This document shows positions 35,401 to 46,855 of a stretch of DNA of 64,000 nt, in pieces. The notes under the pieces were generated by a model. The model was not told the origin of the DNA, made no database searches, and worked only from the letters and a program-made list of their open reading frames with translations. The stretch lies in contig NC_088680.1 of assembly GCF_950023065.1 (NCBI RefSeq), forward strand, positions 46,674,559 through 46,738,558. Direction: 5' to 3'. The DNA is from Planococcus citri (lineage: Eukaryota; Arthropoda; Insecta; Hemiptera; Pseudococcidae). The translations under genes and the position numbers were made by a program. How positions within the stretch are numbered: position 1 is the stretch's first letter; each line of letters starts with the position of its first letter.

Positions 35401-36922
35401 CCATGAAAAAATTGAATATCCATACTCAACGACGATTTCGAATCAGTGTTAAATGGATGTGTTGTATGTATCTTATTTTCATATTTTTTCGGATTTTACA
35501 TCAAAATGAGAGCAAGGCTAATGAGAGGCATTGAAAAGTTGGGTCCAAAAAATGAGTGTACCTATAGTCGGTGCCTATTTTTAAAAATGTCACCATAAAA
35601 CAGAACAAATGACTTTTTGTATATTGACAATATATTCAAGAACAATGGTGTAAAATGGAGCTGGAGGAGAGTTGGGGGAGGAGGTAGAGTGGTTAAATTG
35701 AAAATATAAACTGATATTTCAACTAAACGCCATATTTAGTTTCAATTTTACCTAAAGTTGGATTTTTCGAAAGTTTGATGTTCCAAAAAAGGTTAGGTTT
35801 TTAATGAATTAGAAGGTGAATACAAAAACACAACTTTTATTAAGATCAAAAGCAGTTCATTTCAATACCTAGTGGTTCCCTTCAATGAGAAATTTGGAGT
35901 TCAAACTTCAAATTAGAGATTTATTACTTCAAAGTTGAAAAAAAAACTTATTCAACGTAAGAATTATGCTAAAAGGACACTCAAACGAGTGAAGGAACAA
36001 ATAAGTAGGTACCTAAGAAATGAAACCACACAGCGAACATCTGACTGAAAACAATACCGTGGCTCATTCATCAAGAGAACCTCATTCATTTTTCGAATAT
36101 AATATTCGCCGAGACATTTTTACAGTAAATTTTCAACTAGACACATACGAGTATTTTTATATTATGACTTCTATGTATTACCACATTTCCATCCAAAATT
36201 TGTTGCAGCTTGGAAAAAACGCACACACACATAAAAAAAAATTGTCGTTAAAAACACATCATAGCACGAATACGAATGAGCTACGAAAGACAAAGGGCGT
36301 AGCAGGCAAAAAATATGAGCCGAATTTTCTTAAAAAAAAAAAAAAAAAAAAAAAAAACTAAGCCATTAGTAAATTTAACGAAATAATTGAAGCATGCTGT
36401 ATCAAATACTTGTTATAATTTTTTTTTTTAATTTTCAAGCATCATACTTTACATGACATTTAAAAAAATTGGACAGTGGTAGAAATCATAATCAGGCATC
36501 AGCTGGTCGAATTTTGTCTAATACATATAAATCTTTCATTACGAATCATAATATTAATGAAACGATTATTTCCTCATTTTAGGAACCAATTCCTAATTCG
36601 TAAAAAAATATGCACACGAATAAAAATAAAAAATCGCAATACCAAATTATCAATGTTCTGTGTTCATCTAGATATAGGTGTATTTTCTCTCAAGAACAAA
36701 TAGTCTATACCTAGGTAAATAAATGCACAACAAAATTTGATTACTCATCCAGTACGACCAAAACGTAAACCTTCTTTAAAACATCTAATCACCATAAAAA
36801 TTAACTTATGTAAATTATGATCAAAACAAAACATGATTTAAGTAAATAAAAACAAAAAAAAACAAAATAAAATATCAGTTCGCGAAATTAAGTACGTACT
36901 TATAGGTAAATAGGTATATAAG
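35401..36922. other. Non-coding stretch downstream of the minus-strand gene
   Basis: A homopolymer A tract of about 27 occurs at 36331-36357. The ORF 36020-36361 ends in that tract and is not convincing. A minus-strand ATTAAA-type signal (TTTAAT on plus at about 36428) is a possible poly(A) signal for the gene at 36923-39229. Confidence 0.45.
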
Positions 36923-39229
36923 TCAAAGCTTGTAACTCAAAGCAGTCTTGTACTTCTCGATTTTCATATTATCACCGTCAAAAAGCCAGTCCAATACAAT
37001 TTTGATGAGACGCGCGTTACACGAATTCAGCACATTATTCAGAGGAGCCACATTATACTTCTGAATCTGCGACATTTTCAGCTGCTTGATTTTCATCTCA
37101 TTACCAGAGCAATACCAGGTTAAAAAATTATCCAGCATGTCGTATTGATCCAAAGCGCAAGTTCGACTGCATCCATCGATATCGTGATCGTCTACGTCGT
37201 CGTCGTTATCGTCATATATAACTTTATTATTCGCATTCACATCTTCATCGTCAAAGTCATTCTTCATCGATCTAGCACGAAAATCGTTTCGATTATCAAG
37301 TAGGCCATTCTGTTCGACGATAGTATCGTCGGAATCGTCGGTCTCGATGGATTTATTTTCATAATATTCGTAGATGCCTTCGTTCATAAAATCTTCCGGA
37401 TCGAAACGAGGATGATTTGATAACGAATCATCGACGGTTTCGAACCATCTTGCCAACAAGACTGGTAAAACGTCGTGAATAGGTATAGTTTCTTTGAACT
37501 TGTCTAACTGAAGTTTATCGTTGTTCATACACCATAATAAAACTTCGTTCCATTCGTTTGCGTCGAATTGTTTGAACTTTCCGGTGCTTAGAATACGATG
37601 GCAGATTTGCTTGAAGCTTTTCTTCGCCTTTTTCATGTCGTTTTCACGGGTTAAAAATAAGCATATGAGATTCTTAACAGCGAGTAGGTTCCGGCCGTTG
37701 GTGATTTGACGTAAGTAGCCATTATTCCAGTAAGAAATGACGATTTGACCCGGTAAATTGATTCGATTACGCGATAAGGGCTGCATATCTTTGACGAACT
37801 CGTTAAACGAACTCATTTTCATCGTGTCTTCGAAATAGTTGATGTAAAACTTGACGAATTTTTCGGACCAGAGGATTTTCTTCTTAAGACCAGCCACGAC
37901 GTTTCGATCGGACGAGCAGAAGTTCAGGAATTCGTTCAATTCGTCGAAGAATCCTTTCGAAAGGAGCAATTCGCAATAATACTGGATTCTAGAATAATCG
38001 ATGAAATTTATCTTCTTGAAGGCAGCGATCGCTTCGTCGTTTTCGAAGCATAATTTCATCAATTTAACCAAATCAGCCGAACGAACGCCTATGATCAGGT
38101 CGTACCATTCTTCACACCAGAATCGATTCCTTTCCTCGAGACTTTTGTAAGAAAGTAACTCGTAGATTAATCTGGTATCTCGAGGCAGATTCTTCAAAGG
38201 AAGATGATCCTTATCGTAAAACAAATGCATGATTCCATCCAGATACTTTTCAACGGCGAAGTTTCGCAATTCATCCGTAGCGTTGCGCCAAATATCGTAA
38301 AGAAGAGCTGGTACATGGACATGGGTTGAATTTAATTTCCCAATTTCATCAAATATGTCGACGAAATTCTCACCGTGGACTCTGTCTTTCATGAACTCCC
38401 ACATTTGTAGGACGTAGTTCGTATCTGCGGCTGATCTCGACAAAGCCCTCATTATACAAGAGCCAACTCGTTGAATAACGTCTTCGAGCTGAGACTCGTC
38501 CATCATAGGTAACAAATGCTTGGCACAGTCTTCCGAACTGTTCATCATCATTTTCACAGCTCGTTCACGTTGCTCTTCAGGATCGCAATTTTTCCACAAG
38601 TATAATAAAGCAGACCTGGTGTTTATAACGTCTCCTTCGATCATTTTACTAGCAGCTACGTCACGATTACGACTATCGATGGTGGTGGTTTTATCGTCCA
38701 GGCGAAAAGTCCAATAACAAACCAAAGGATCGGAGAAGAAATCGAGATCGCGTAGAGTATCGTCGTATACAACCTCGGGCCATAATGCTCGTATATCGTC
38801 TTCGAAGCAAAATATACACGCGATTCTGTACCTGGTAACTTTGTCCAGATCTTTACAAGCTATCAGGTTTTTAGCTGTGCAGTCGAAATCGATGGAGCAA
38901 TCGAAACGCCACTGGATTAAGTCGTAATATTTGAGAATTTCGTAAGTCCTGGTAGAAGGGTAGAAAACGCGTAAATAATGGAATTCCATCCAATCGATTA
39001 ACGATTTTTTCGTCTGTCTGATATATCGATCGAATAACTTTTCCACCGGAGTTGGGATTTTCATGGCGGATTTTAACGAAGGATAGATTCTTTTCAGAGA
39101 ATCAATTTTGTAGTTGTTTTTGATGATTTCAGCTCGCCATAGCAGGGTTGCTCCGATCACAGCAGCGATATCTTTCAAACTGGCTGGATTGTGATGAAAA
39201 ATTAGACGGTTTTTGTTGTCTGAGGCCAT
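36923..39229 (-). CDS. 768-aa uncharacterised helical-repeat protein
   Basis: The only long intact ORF of the window. No domain family was recognised. What can be seen: no signal peptide or membrane span; an N-terminal region with RYRIACIFCFEDDIRALWP at residues 133-151; then a mostly helical body with recurring Trp-centred motifs. Trp212 and Trp314 sit in LWKNCDPEEQRERAV and IWRNATDELRNFAV. Near the C-terminus Trp566, Trp705 and Trp748 sit in a W-x4-[ND]-x3-[LI]-x2-[FLY]-K pattern (WCMNNDKLQLDKFK, WYCSGNEMKIKQLK, WLFDGDNMKIEKYK). An acidic Asp-rich insert lies at 658-686. This suggests a helical solenoid. GC content and codon use are clearly richer than the flanks. The start ATG (39229) follows CTCGAT and has G at +4. 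From memory it resembles large uncharacterised families in mealybugs; that link is inference. Function unknown. Confidence 0.9.
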   Translation of the reverse strand: MASDNKNRLIFHHNPASLKDIAAVIGATLLWRAEIIKNNYKIDSLKRIYPSLKSAMKIPTPVEKLFDRYIRQTKKSLIDWMEFHYLRVFYPSTRTYEILKYYDLIQWRFDCSIDFDCTAKNLIACKDLDKVTRYRIACIFCFEDDIRALWPEVVYDDTLRDLDFFSDPLVCYWTFRLDDKTTTIDSRNRDVAASKMIEGDVINTRSALLYLWKNCDPEEQRERAVKMMMNSSEDCAKHLLPMMDESQLEDVIQRVGSCIMRALSRSAADTNYVLQMWEFMKDRVHGENFVDIFDEIGKLNSTHVHVPALLYDIWRNATDELRNFAVEKYLDGIMHLFYDKDHLPLKNLPRDTRLIYELLSYKSLEERNRFWCEEWYDLIIGVRSADLVKLMKLCFENDEAIAAFKKINFIDYSRIQYYCELLLSKGFFDELNEFLNFCSSDRNVVAGLKKKILWSEKFVKFYINYFEDTMKMSSFNEFVKDMQPLSRNRINLPGQIVISYWNNGYLRQITNGRNLLAVKNLICLFLTRENDMKKAKKSFKQICHRILSTGKFKQFDANEWNEVLLWCMNNDKLQLDKFKETIPIHDVLPVLLARWFETVDDSLSNHPRFDPEDFMNEGIYEYYENKSIETDDSDDTIVEQNGLLDNRNDFRARSMKNDFDDEDVNANNKVIYDDNDDDVDDHDIDGCSRTCALDQYDMLDNFLTWYCSGNEMKIKQLKMSQIQKYNVAPLNNVLNSCNARLIKIVLDWLFDGDNMKIEKYKTALSYKL

Positions 39230-39293
39230 ATCGAGGAGCCTGAAGTGTTGTTAGAGTTGAGTTGATGGCGAGTTGATCACTAGTTGGTGTATA
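39230..39293 (-). other. Probable 5' UTR end of exon 2 with splice acceptor
   Basis: On the minus strand, 'aaattctgatttcag' ends at 39294, a good acceptor 65 bases before the ATG. In the CDS frame the segment contains a stop, so it would be untranslated. Candidate donors upstream on the minus strand are GCAG/GTATGT (donor at 39706-39701) and TGT/GTAAGT (39748-39743), implying an intron of about 0.41-0.46 kb. Confidence 0.45.
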
Positions 39294-40980
39294 TCTGAAA
39301 TCAGAATTTAAAAGAAATGGTTACTGCGATGTAGGGATACCTAAGTGAGAAATCGTAATGAGTATGAAAATTATTCAAAATTGTAAAAGGAGGACATGAC
39401 AGTTTTTTTTAGACAAAAACGTTTTGGAAAAATACTATTTTATAACATACGTTTGAAAAAAAACAAGTAATGAGCAGATTACAATTCAGACACAATAAAA
39501 GGTGGTATAATTTACCGACCACCGGTCCTGACACCACATATCAGATATCTATTTGTATTTTCAACTTTATAATTTTATAGGCATTGAGAGTGGCAATTTT
39601 TAACGATCTACACAATATTCCTACACAAAACGTTCAATTTTTTGAACGTTTCAACGAAAACACTGTTTTATAAAACAATAACCATTACAACTCCTGCTCA
39701 ACATACCTGCTTTACATTGCTTTTTGGCGCTGCTTTAGCTTAACTTACACAGAAAATACACAGCAACTTAGTTAATTTGAAAAATTAACGCGATTCTGTT
39801 TTAAAATATACAACGAGGTGAAGATGAGTAAAATAAAATTTAACCACACGAAATACTCTAATCACTGATTAGTTAATTAAAATTCGTACACAAGTTGAAT
39901 GTGTACAAAGTCGAATGAAATATTGTAGTCGGTTTGAGAACTAAAACCGTTTAATTATAAAAGCCTCACCAAGCCAAATGAATCAAATCTTGATAAAACA
40001 CGACTTACGGTAAGTTTTTATATACCTGAAGGTGGAGAGAGATATAGGAAATATAATAATCGACTTGGATAACGTGTATGTGGTGTACTACATGAATGAT
40101 TGTGAGTTGATATTTTTATCCATATAATGTGCTTCGCATTCTTGCCTATTAGATAAAAACTACAAAATTCTGGTTGGCTTTAATGTATCCTATAGTTACC
40201 AACGTATGAATAACACAAAATAAAATAAAGTGGACGTAAAGCTGTTTGATGACTATCTTATCTAAGTAAAATAATGCTGTAGGCAATTGTAATGTGATTT
40301 TATTATTAAATCAAATTATTTTATTTTAATAAAAACCTCAAAATCTCAACAGAGAGAGAGAGTTTGGAAAAAAATTAAAAACTCGCGGATAAGACCTTTA
40401 TTCTTTTATATCCAATCAACCTGAGTGTTTATAGATTTTATCATTGTAACTATGAAAATTTTCTCTATCTGAAAATGATGGATTCTGATTTTGAAAATAT
40501 TTTTCAGCTGAAATTTTTTTTGAAGGTACTAACATGAAAAGGGCGACGATTTGTTTGTTTATTTATCCATAAAATGAGGAAATAATAGGTAGGTAGAGGT
40601 ACCTAACAATAAGAAGACAAAAACTACTCACTAAAAATTCAAGAACTGACACTGGATTTCATTCGACCTCATCAAAATAACATTCAAAATTTTTAAAAAT
40701 ATTGTGAAAAAATGATGGCCAAATTTATTTGAAGAGGAAAGGGGACTAGAAGCAGACCTAAAATTTCTACCATGGTTTTTGATTGTATTTAATCAGTTTT
40801 GATTAATTTTTCAAATTGATTAATAATATTACCTGCAAGGTTCTTGAATTTTCAATTTAAAATAAATTACCTATCAGGTCAGCCAGCAAATTTTTAAGCG
40901 TTGAAAATGTTCCTGAAGGAGAGATATGGGTCCTCAATGAAAAGAAAGTTTCAAATAAATCGTGTTTTTTCTGTCTCAAA
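39294..40980. other. Upstream region of minus-strand gene
   Basis: AT-rich, without ORFs; contains the presumed intron and promoter of the 768-aa gene. A (GA)n run lies at about 40350-40362. Confidence 0.4.
40016..40024 (-). promoter_or_regulatory. TATA-like box for the minus-strand gene
   Basis: The minus strand reads GGTATATAAAAAC across 40014-40026. Initiation about 30 bases downstream (near 39990) would give a first exon reaching the candidate donor at 39707. This is a motif match only. Confidence 0.3.
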
Positions 40981-40984
40981 ATTT

Positions 40985-41490
40985 AACGAGTTAATGGCTA
41001 TTTTTTTCCTTTTTTTTTTTTTTTTTGAAATCGGCAATAGTAACTAAAAAATTGGCACAACTTCACTTTAGAATATTTTTCCACCTTTAGAAATGATATT
41101 TCTCCAATATTCTGGAAAAATTAATGCTTAATATTTGAGAAAAACAAAAAACACGAACTTACTCCAAAAAAATAAGAAATTAGTAAATTTTCAATCGTGT
41201 AGTGAAATTTTAGTGGTCTTGAATTTTAATTGCAATGAGGTTGAGGCTCAATCTCAAATATCATCTTTTGGAACTAAGTCATTTTTCCTAAAACAGGTTA
41301 GGTAGTGATGGGAGCGAAAAAACCTCAATTTTTTCAAAATCCCGTCTGGCCCATATCCTTCCTTCAAGAACATGAAACAAATAAGCTAAACAATTTTCTG
41401 GGCGATTTGACTCAGAATTGAGGTTTTTGTTGAATTTGGTCAAAGTCCACCCTACATTTTTCTCATAATCCACAGCTATTTTGAACCTAT
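40985..41490 (+). repeat. Dispersed repeat copy (foldback family right half)
   Basis: 'aaaaaattggcac', 'agaatatttttccacc', 'attaatgcttaatattt', and then 'aaacaggttaggtagtgatgggagcgaaaaaacc' follow the same order as 49740-50035. A T-tract of about 18 lies at 41010-41027. Confidence 0.6.
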
Positions 41491-41599
41491 TTTAATCCTT
41501 TTTTTTTGGTTAAAAAAAAGACACTTATTATACCAGCTGGAAAGTGGCTTAACAAGGAAATTATCCTAACTGCGCAAAAAAATTTGAACTTGACAAAAG

Positions 41600-42650
41600 G
41601 GAATCGATAGAGGATTCCAAAATACGTTTCGGGTCAAAATTTCAGGCGCTGAAGTTGATTTTTCAATTTTTGGTGAATTTTTGAAAAATTCAAATTTAGG
41701 CCAAAAATGAAGGGAAAAAATCAAAATGTTACCAAATTGACGTAGAAGGCTGAAATTTGGTTTGTAAACTATTTTCGACGTGCTAAGTTGATTGGCGATA
41801 GTTTTGAACCGTTCTGGAGCCTCCAGCGGATTTTCGGGTTTCTAACTTTCGAAAATATGCTGTAAGTGGAGTGAAAATGAAATTCAGCACTCATAAACTA
41901 GAATTCATCCTCACAGACTGAAATTTCCTTCCTTTTGCCCTCAAATTTGGTCTCGGCTCATTTCTCTTCCCTCCTCTATTTTTTGAAAATCATATTCATG
42001 TACTACAAAAAATCGAATTTTTTCAAAATCTAAATGGATCACATTTTTTTATAATCATTTTTGAAAATTTTTGACTTAATTAGTTGGTTCTTTTCCCCTC
42101 TTTTTATGCCGGCTCAAATATGAAATTTTCCATAAATTTTCTCAAAGATTACGTATTTTGAAAAAAAAATGATTTATCGTTTTTTGATCAACCGCTACTA
42201 TTTCGAAAGATTTTTGCAAATGATAATATGAGGTTGATTTATATCTACTCACTTGTGGAAATCAAAAAATTTCTCAAAATGAGTATCTCAATTTTCTTTA
42301 GTTCACATCATTTTTTCTCTCAAGACCCTCAGTTTTTTTTTCAAAAAACGACTTTTTGTGATTAAGAAGTTTGAAGGATTTTTTTCCCGAATTTTAAATT
42401 TGAACTCTACTTATCCTGTATAAAAAAAATCACGAATCGATTAAACTCTGAAAATTGGAATCACAGTTCTCCTAAAAATGTTTTAAAGCAAAGGCTAAAA
42501 AAATGTGCATCAAAAATTCACACAATTTTTCGATTTTAAAATTTACTTAGTTGGATTTTAAAAGTTTTAAGAAAATTTCTGTAGAAAAACTAAGTATGAT
42601 TTTTCTAAATCAACTTCATTTGTAACCACTTTTCAACGAAAAGAAGATTT
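41600..42650 (+). repeat. Dispersed repeat 'ttttgaaccgttctggagcc', copy 1
   Basis: 'accaaattgacgtagaaggctgaaatttggtt' and 'gatagttttgaaccgttctggagcctccagcggatttt' correspond to 51095-51210 and, more loosely, 51425-51510. Non-coding; the outer limits are approximate. Confidence 0.6.
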
Positions 42651-45600
42651 TTACAAAATCCAAATTCAGATTCTAATGATATCTATCTACCAGCTACCTA
42701 CTTAGAATATTGAAGCAGGTATAGTGGTATACCTATCACAAAATGAACCTGATATAGTTTATTAGAATGGCGAAATCTCGCACATTCGATGAAAATAATA
42801 AACATTAAGGTATTTCAAGTCAAATTATTGCTCAATATTGTACCAATAATAAAATTCAAGACTTACGTAAAATCTTCTATTTCAAAGTTCGATTCGTAAT
42901 GCGAAAATGGAACCGATCTCATTTTACTCACAATAATTCAATTTCCGATCATAATTTGAACTTCATTCGAGCAATGAAATTTACTTTCAGGCGTCAAAGG
43001 GTTTACAGTAAAAATTCGTGACAAACGACGTACCAATTAATCTCATCTTACATTATAATAAGCTTATCTAACAACGAAGAACGTACCTATTATTCATCCG
43101 TTGTCTGATGCAAAAATATACTATTTAACCCGCTTAATGATATTTTATCAAAATGTTTTCATTAAGAACAGAATAAATCCCTGGAACCTACTTATTCATG
43201 ATTTTAAGTTTTCTCTTGAGAGAAAAAAAGAGGTATTATTTTTTTTTCTCACCCAGTATCAATTCGCGAGCACTGAGCAGGCAGGTATAGGTACCTACTT
43301 CTCGAGTCGATTCAACGACAGTCAACAATAGTCAAATCTTCTACTATGAAAAAATTCACCAAAAAATACTCTCCAGTTTCATTCAATTTAAAAACACAAC
43401 TCGACGATTGTTTTCTTTAAATTTTCTCCTCCGGCAGCCTAAATGTAGGTATATAAACTCACGTTGCACACATTAATTGATATAAAATTACATCAGTGTC
43501 GTCTTTTTTGATACTTCAACGTTCGTAATAATTTCTCACACTGGAACTAGAGCTTCTGTGTATATCTCTTTCTCTTTCTCTCTTTAAGAAAAAGATAAGG
43601 AAATCCAAGAAAAATGCCGAAAGAAATACGCATCTCTTGAGATGTGAACGCTGCACAAGCATCGTATCTTCTTCATCGTCGTTCGCGTCATTTGAAAGAA
43701 AGCACTTGACATTTGACTAAGACCGAGTCAACTTCGACAATGAACTTTTTCCCCCAAATAAAACTAATCTTCGTCAATTAATTTCATTAAAATGACTATA
43801 CTACTACTACTACGACGTAACTTTTTCATTTCACAAGTACTCATTATGTTCAGCTCACGAGAAAGGTATACAGAGGAGGAAGAAAAAGATACAAATTTCA
43901 ATCAAAATGAAAAAAATAAAAATAAAAATAAAAGAACGAAACAGAAACTTAGGTACATGAAACGTTACCAGGGTACGAAATTCAAGTAAGTATATAAAGG
44001 GGGAAGGGGGGATGGTGCGAAAATTACGAAATTTTTTTTTCACAATGCCCGTTCGATGGGTACCTTCGGTAATGGCTAAAAAGCTCGCGCGTATAGTCGT
44101 ACTGTAAGTTCATAATTTATCCAACTTTTTTAAACTACGCGATTATTGTGAACTTTTGTGCAAAAGGCATGGAAAACTTTTTATTGGCGTTGGAGCTCTA
44201 ATACAACATGGTACAGCCACGTGTTGCCCGCTTGGACCCCTATATACTTTGGCAACGGTTGGAATGCCTCCTCTTTCCTCGCTATCTGCCTTCGATACCT
44301 CATATTTTTCGCAGCAACGAGCTGCAGAGCGCAGAGCGAGTGGTTCCCATCTGTAAAATCATTTATTATTGAAATTCGATGTCGGTAGCGAGGTGTTTGG
44401 CTCGCTAGCTCGTTAAAAAAAAAGTCAACTGTCAATAGAGAAATTTTTCTTGTAGTATAAAAATAGCTTTAGAAAAAGATAGCGACAAACTTATGTTAGC
44501 TATGATCAGCGACGCTTAACAATGGAAAAAAGCTTTTAAGGGAGGTTACATTAAGAAGAAGGTTTGCTTTAGCATTGAATCATTTCAAACATCGTATCCA
44601 CATTTTCGCTCGTGTAAGTGATTTAATGCAGGTAGATATATCTTAACGTGATTCGACGCCATGTTCAAAACATGCTAGAAAACTTGCTAGGTGTTTTCGT
44701 TTTCTCGCCAAGCGGCTGATTAAATTGTATTTTTGTGAGAGGCCTGCAACTTTTAAGCATAAATTTGTAGCTGGTTTGAATATATTGACACGTGAGCGAC
44801 GACGATGAAAACTTCAAAGATTATGCTGCTGAAGTTCACAATGTAGGAGGAAAGCTGCAGCAGGAAGTGTCATTTTTGCCAAAACTGCCCACCATCGTTA
44901 AACAGAGAAAAAAGACTGCGATCCGGAACCGGATACAACGAAGTAGTTCGTAAATACACGTACAACTAAATAAACAACCAACTTGAAAGAAACAATAGTT
45001 GAGATTTCTTTTTACAGCGAGATTCTTCTTCCATTTCCGAACAAATAAACAAAATATGTGTTTACTTCAATATATATATCGCCGAATGTTACTTACTTAC
45101 TTACTTACTGGGTGATAGAAATTATTAGAGAAACTATGATAGCTAGAAAGCTCAAACTTGGGGTGTGGAAAGGTGTGGATAACAGGTTGTCAGGAAAAAT
45201 CTAAAAACTTTGAAAAGTTAATTAGGAAAGCTTCTAGAGCGAGTTGAAAGTTGAGAACTTATACAGCCGAATCCAGTAAAACGACGTTTTGGAACGTTTA
45301 GGGATGTTCAACATGTCATCATGCACTAAAACCGGTTTGGTTGGCGAGTATTCTGTGGCTCTTTCGCGAATACCTGACTGTGGTATCTCACAACAATACA
45401 AAAAATCGCCTCTTCCTCTTCACCCTACATTTGATTTAAAGCATTTCATGATACAATGTATATTTTTTTTGCCGTTTCCAAACACTCTACAACACCAGAC
45501 ACATGCATCAATGATATGAATAAGACAATAATTAACAGCCAAGCCTTATTGTACACAATTTCCACGAAAACCAGATCACATAGGCTTACATACATTACAT

Positions 45601-45849
45601 ACCTACATACATGTATACATTATGCACCAGTAACTCTGAATTTGCATTTCGAAGGAAGGAAGGGAGGGAGGGGGTGAGTTGGGAAACACAGAAAGGATAG
45701 ATAGAGATATTAGATACATCAGATTTTAGAATATTTCGTCTGCATTTTAAGAACTTGAAAAAACAATGTTTGAAATCTTATTCATATTGAAATAGATTTT
45801 TACTTATCACTCAAGAAAAAAATCATTAAAGGGTGCCCCTGTTGTGATA
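42651..45849. other. Non-coding stretch with microsatellites
   Basis: An (ACTT)n run lies at 45090-45108 and A/T-rich simple sequence at 43905-43935. A GC-balanced patch at 44150-44440 is open in three frames, but none of the products is recognisable. No element ends were identified. Confidence 0.45.
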
Positions 45850-45857
45850 AGTGAATA

Positions 45858-46263
45858 ATTCGGTGATGAGATATCGTGGGAAATTGTAAAATAGGAAAAA
45901 ACATGAGAAATTGATTCTCAAAATGAGAAAAAAATGCATGAAATTTTGATATTTCGACCAAAAAAGTGAGAAAGTGAAGAGATTTTGAGATTTGAGTGGC
46001 TTTACTCTTAAAAAAATTATAATAATATCGGACCATTTTTTATACCAAAGTTTTAAAATTAGCAGTTGTGATTTTTATTTTTTCCTCACTTTTTTCTTTT
46101 TTTGTTTTTTTATTAGTAGGTACTTTTTTCGTAATTTTAATTTCAAAAAAATGGGAAAACCAAGGGAAATAATATCATGAATTTTTGTCGGAAAAAGTGG
46201 GGAATTTCCCGCTTCTAAAATCGAAGATAAGGGGGAAAATACAATTTTGATATCCCATCACTG
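45858..46263. mobile_element. hAT-like MITE with 8-bp TSD, ~406 bp
   Basis: CGGTGATGAGATATC at 45861 and GATATCCCATCACTG ending at 46263 are inverted ends with two mismatches. AGTGAATA occurs exactly at 45850-45857 and 46264-46271, an 8-bp duplication as expected for hAT; three extra bases lie between the left copy and the recognisable TIR. No transposase. Confidence 0.7.
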
Positions 46264-46694
46264 AGTGAATAGGTTTTTTAAAGCCCAAATTTTGAAAATA
46301 TTCATATGTTCAAGAATATGTTATCAAATTAATAAATCGCAGAGTATCTTTTGGGGAACCAAAAAAAAAAAAAAAAAAAATAGAATTTTAAACTTCTGTG
46401 GTGTATAGAAATAGGGAAGGTGAATTCGTAGATTTTTTACAAATTTCATGGACTGTATGCCAGGCAAAAAGCCGAAAAGAAAATAATTTTAATCTGCTAT
46501 TACTTTAAACCTAAAAGTGGTGCAAACCAAAGTACATAGGTATTTTTTTTCAAATTTTTTGAAGTGGTGGACCTCGGTCAAAAATCCAAAAAACTTATTT
46601 CTTGAGGGTTCTTTCATTTGTTTTCGAGCTTCTTAGTTACATTTTTTATGACTGTATGAAAACAAGAGTAAGAGGCTTGAGCAACGTGAAGATC

Positions 46695-46855
46695 AGGCGA
46701 GCAGCCCGAGCGAAGCGAGGGCGCGAGCTGTTGAGTGAAAGGAAGAGGTAAAGCCTGAGCGAAGCGAGGGCCATGCGAGCAGCCCGAGCGAAGCGAGGGC
46801 GCGAGCCGGGGGTTGGAGCCGCGAAGCGGCTCAGGGGGCGTAGCCCCCTAGTTTC
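46695..46855. repeat. GC-rich 'gagcgaagcgagggc' cluster with hairpins
   Basis: Three copies of GAGCGAAGCGAGGGC (about 46708, 46757, 46786), interspersed with 'gcgagc', end in two hairpins: GAGCCGCGAAGCGGCTC (46816-46832) and AGGGGGCGTAGCCCCCT (46833-46849). This is the GC-richest spot in the window. Two related words occur at 23452 and 23519. Confidence 0.85.

Noticed and set aside
36331..36357. Poly(A) tail of a processed retrogene
   Set aside because: No gene-like sequence or target duplication lies in front of the tract; treated as simple sequence.
42863..42930. Minus-strand mini-exon reading MRSVPFSHYESNFEIEDF before a GTAAGT donor
   Set aside because: Only a donor supports it. Joining to the acceptor at 39293 is out of frame with the 768-aa CDS, and single GTAAGT sites are expected by chance.
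44156..44435. Overlapping ORFs in three frames suggesting a coding exon
   Set aside because: Three frames open at once points to base composition; none has recognisable sequence or clear splice sites.
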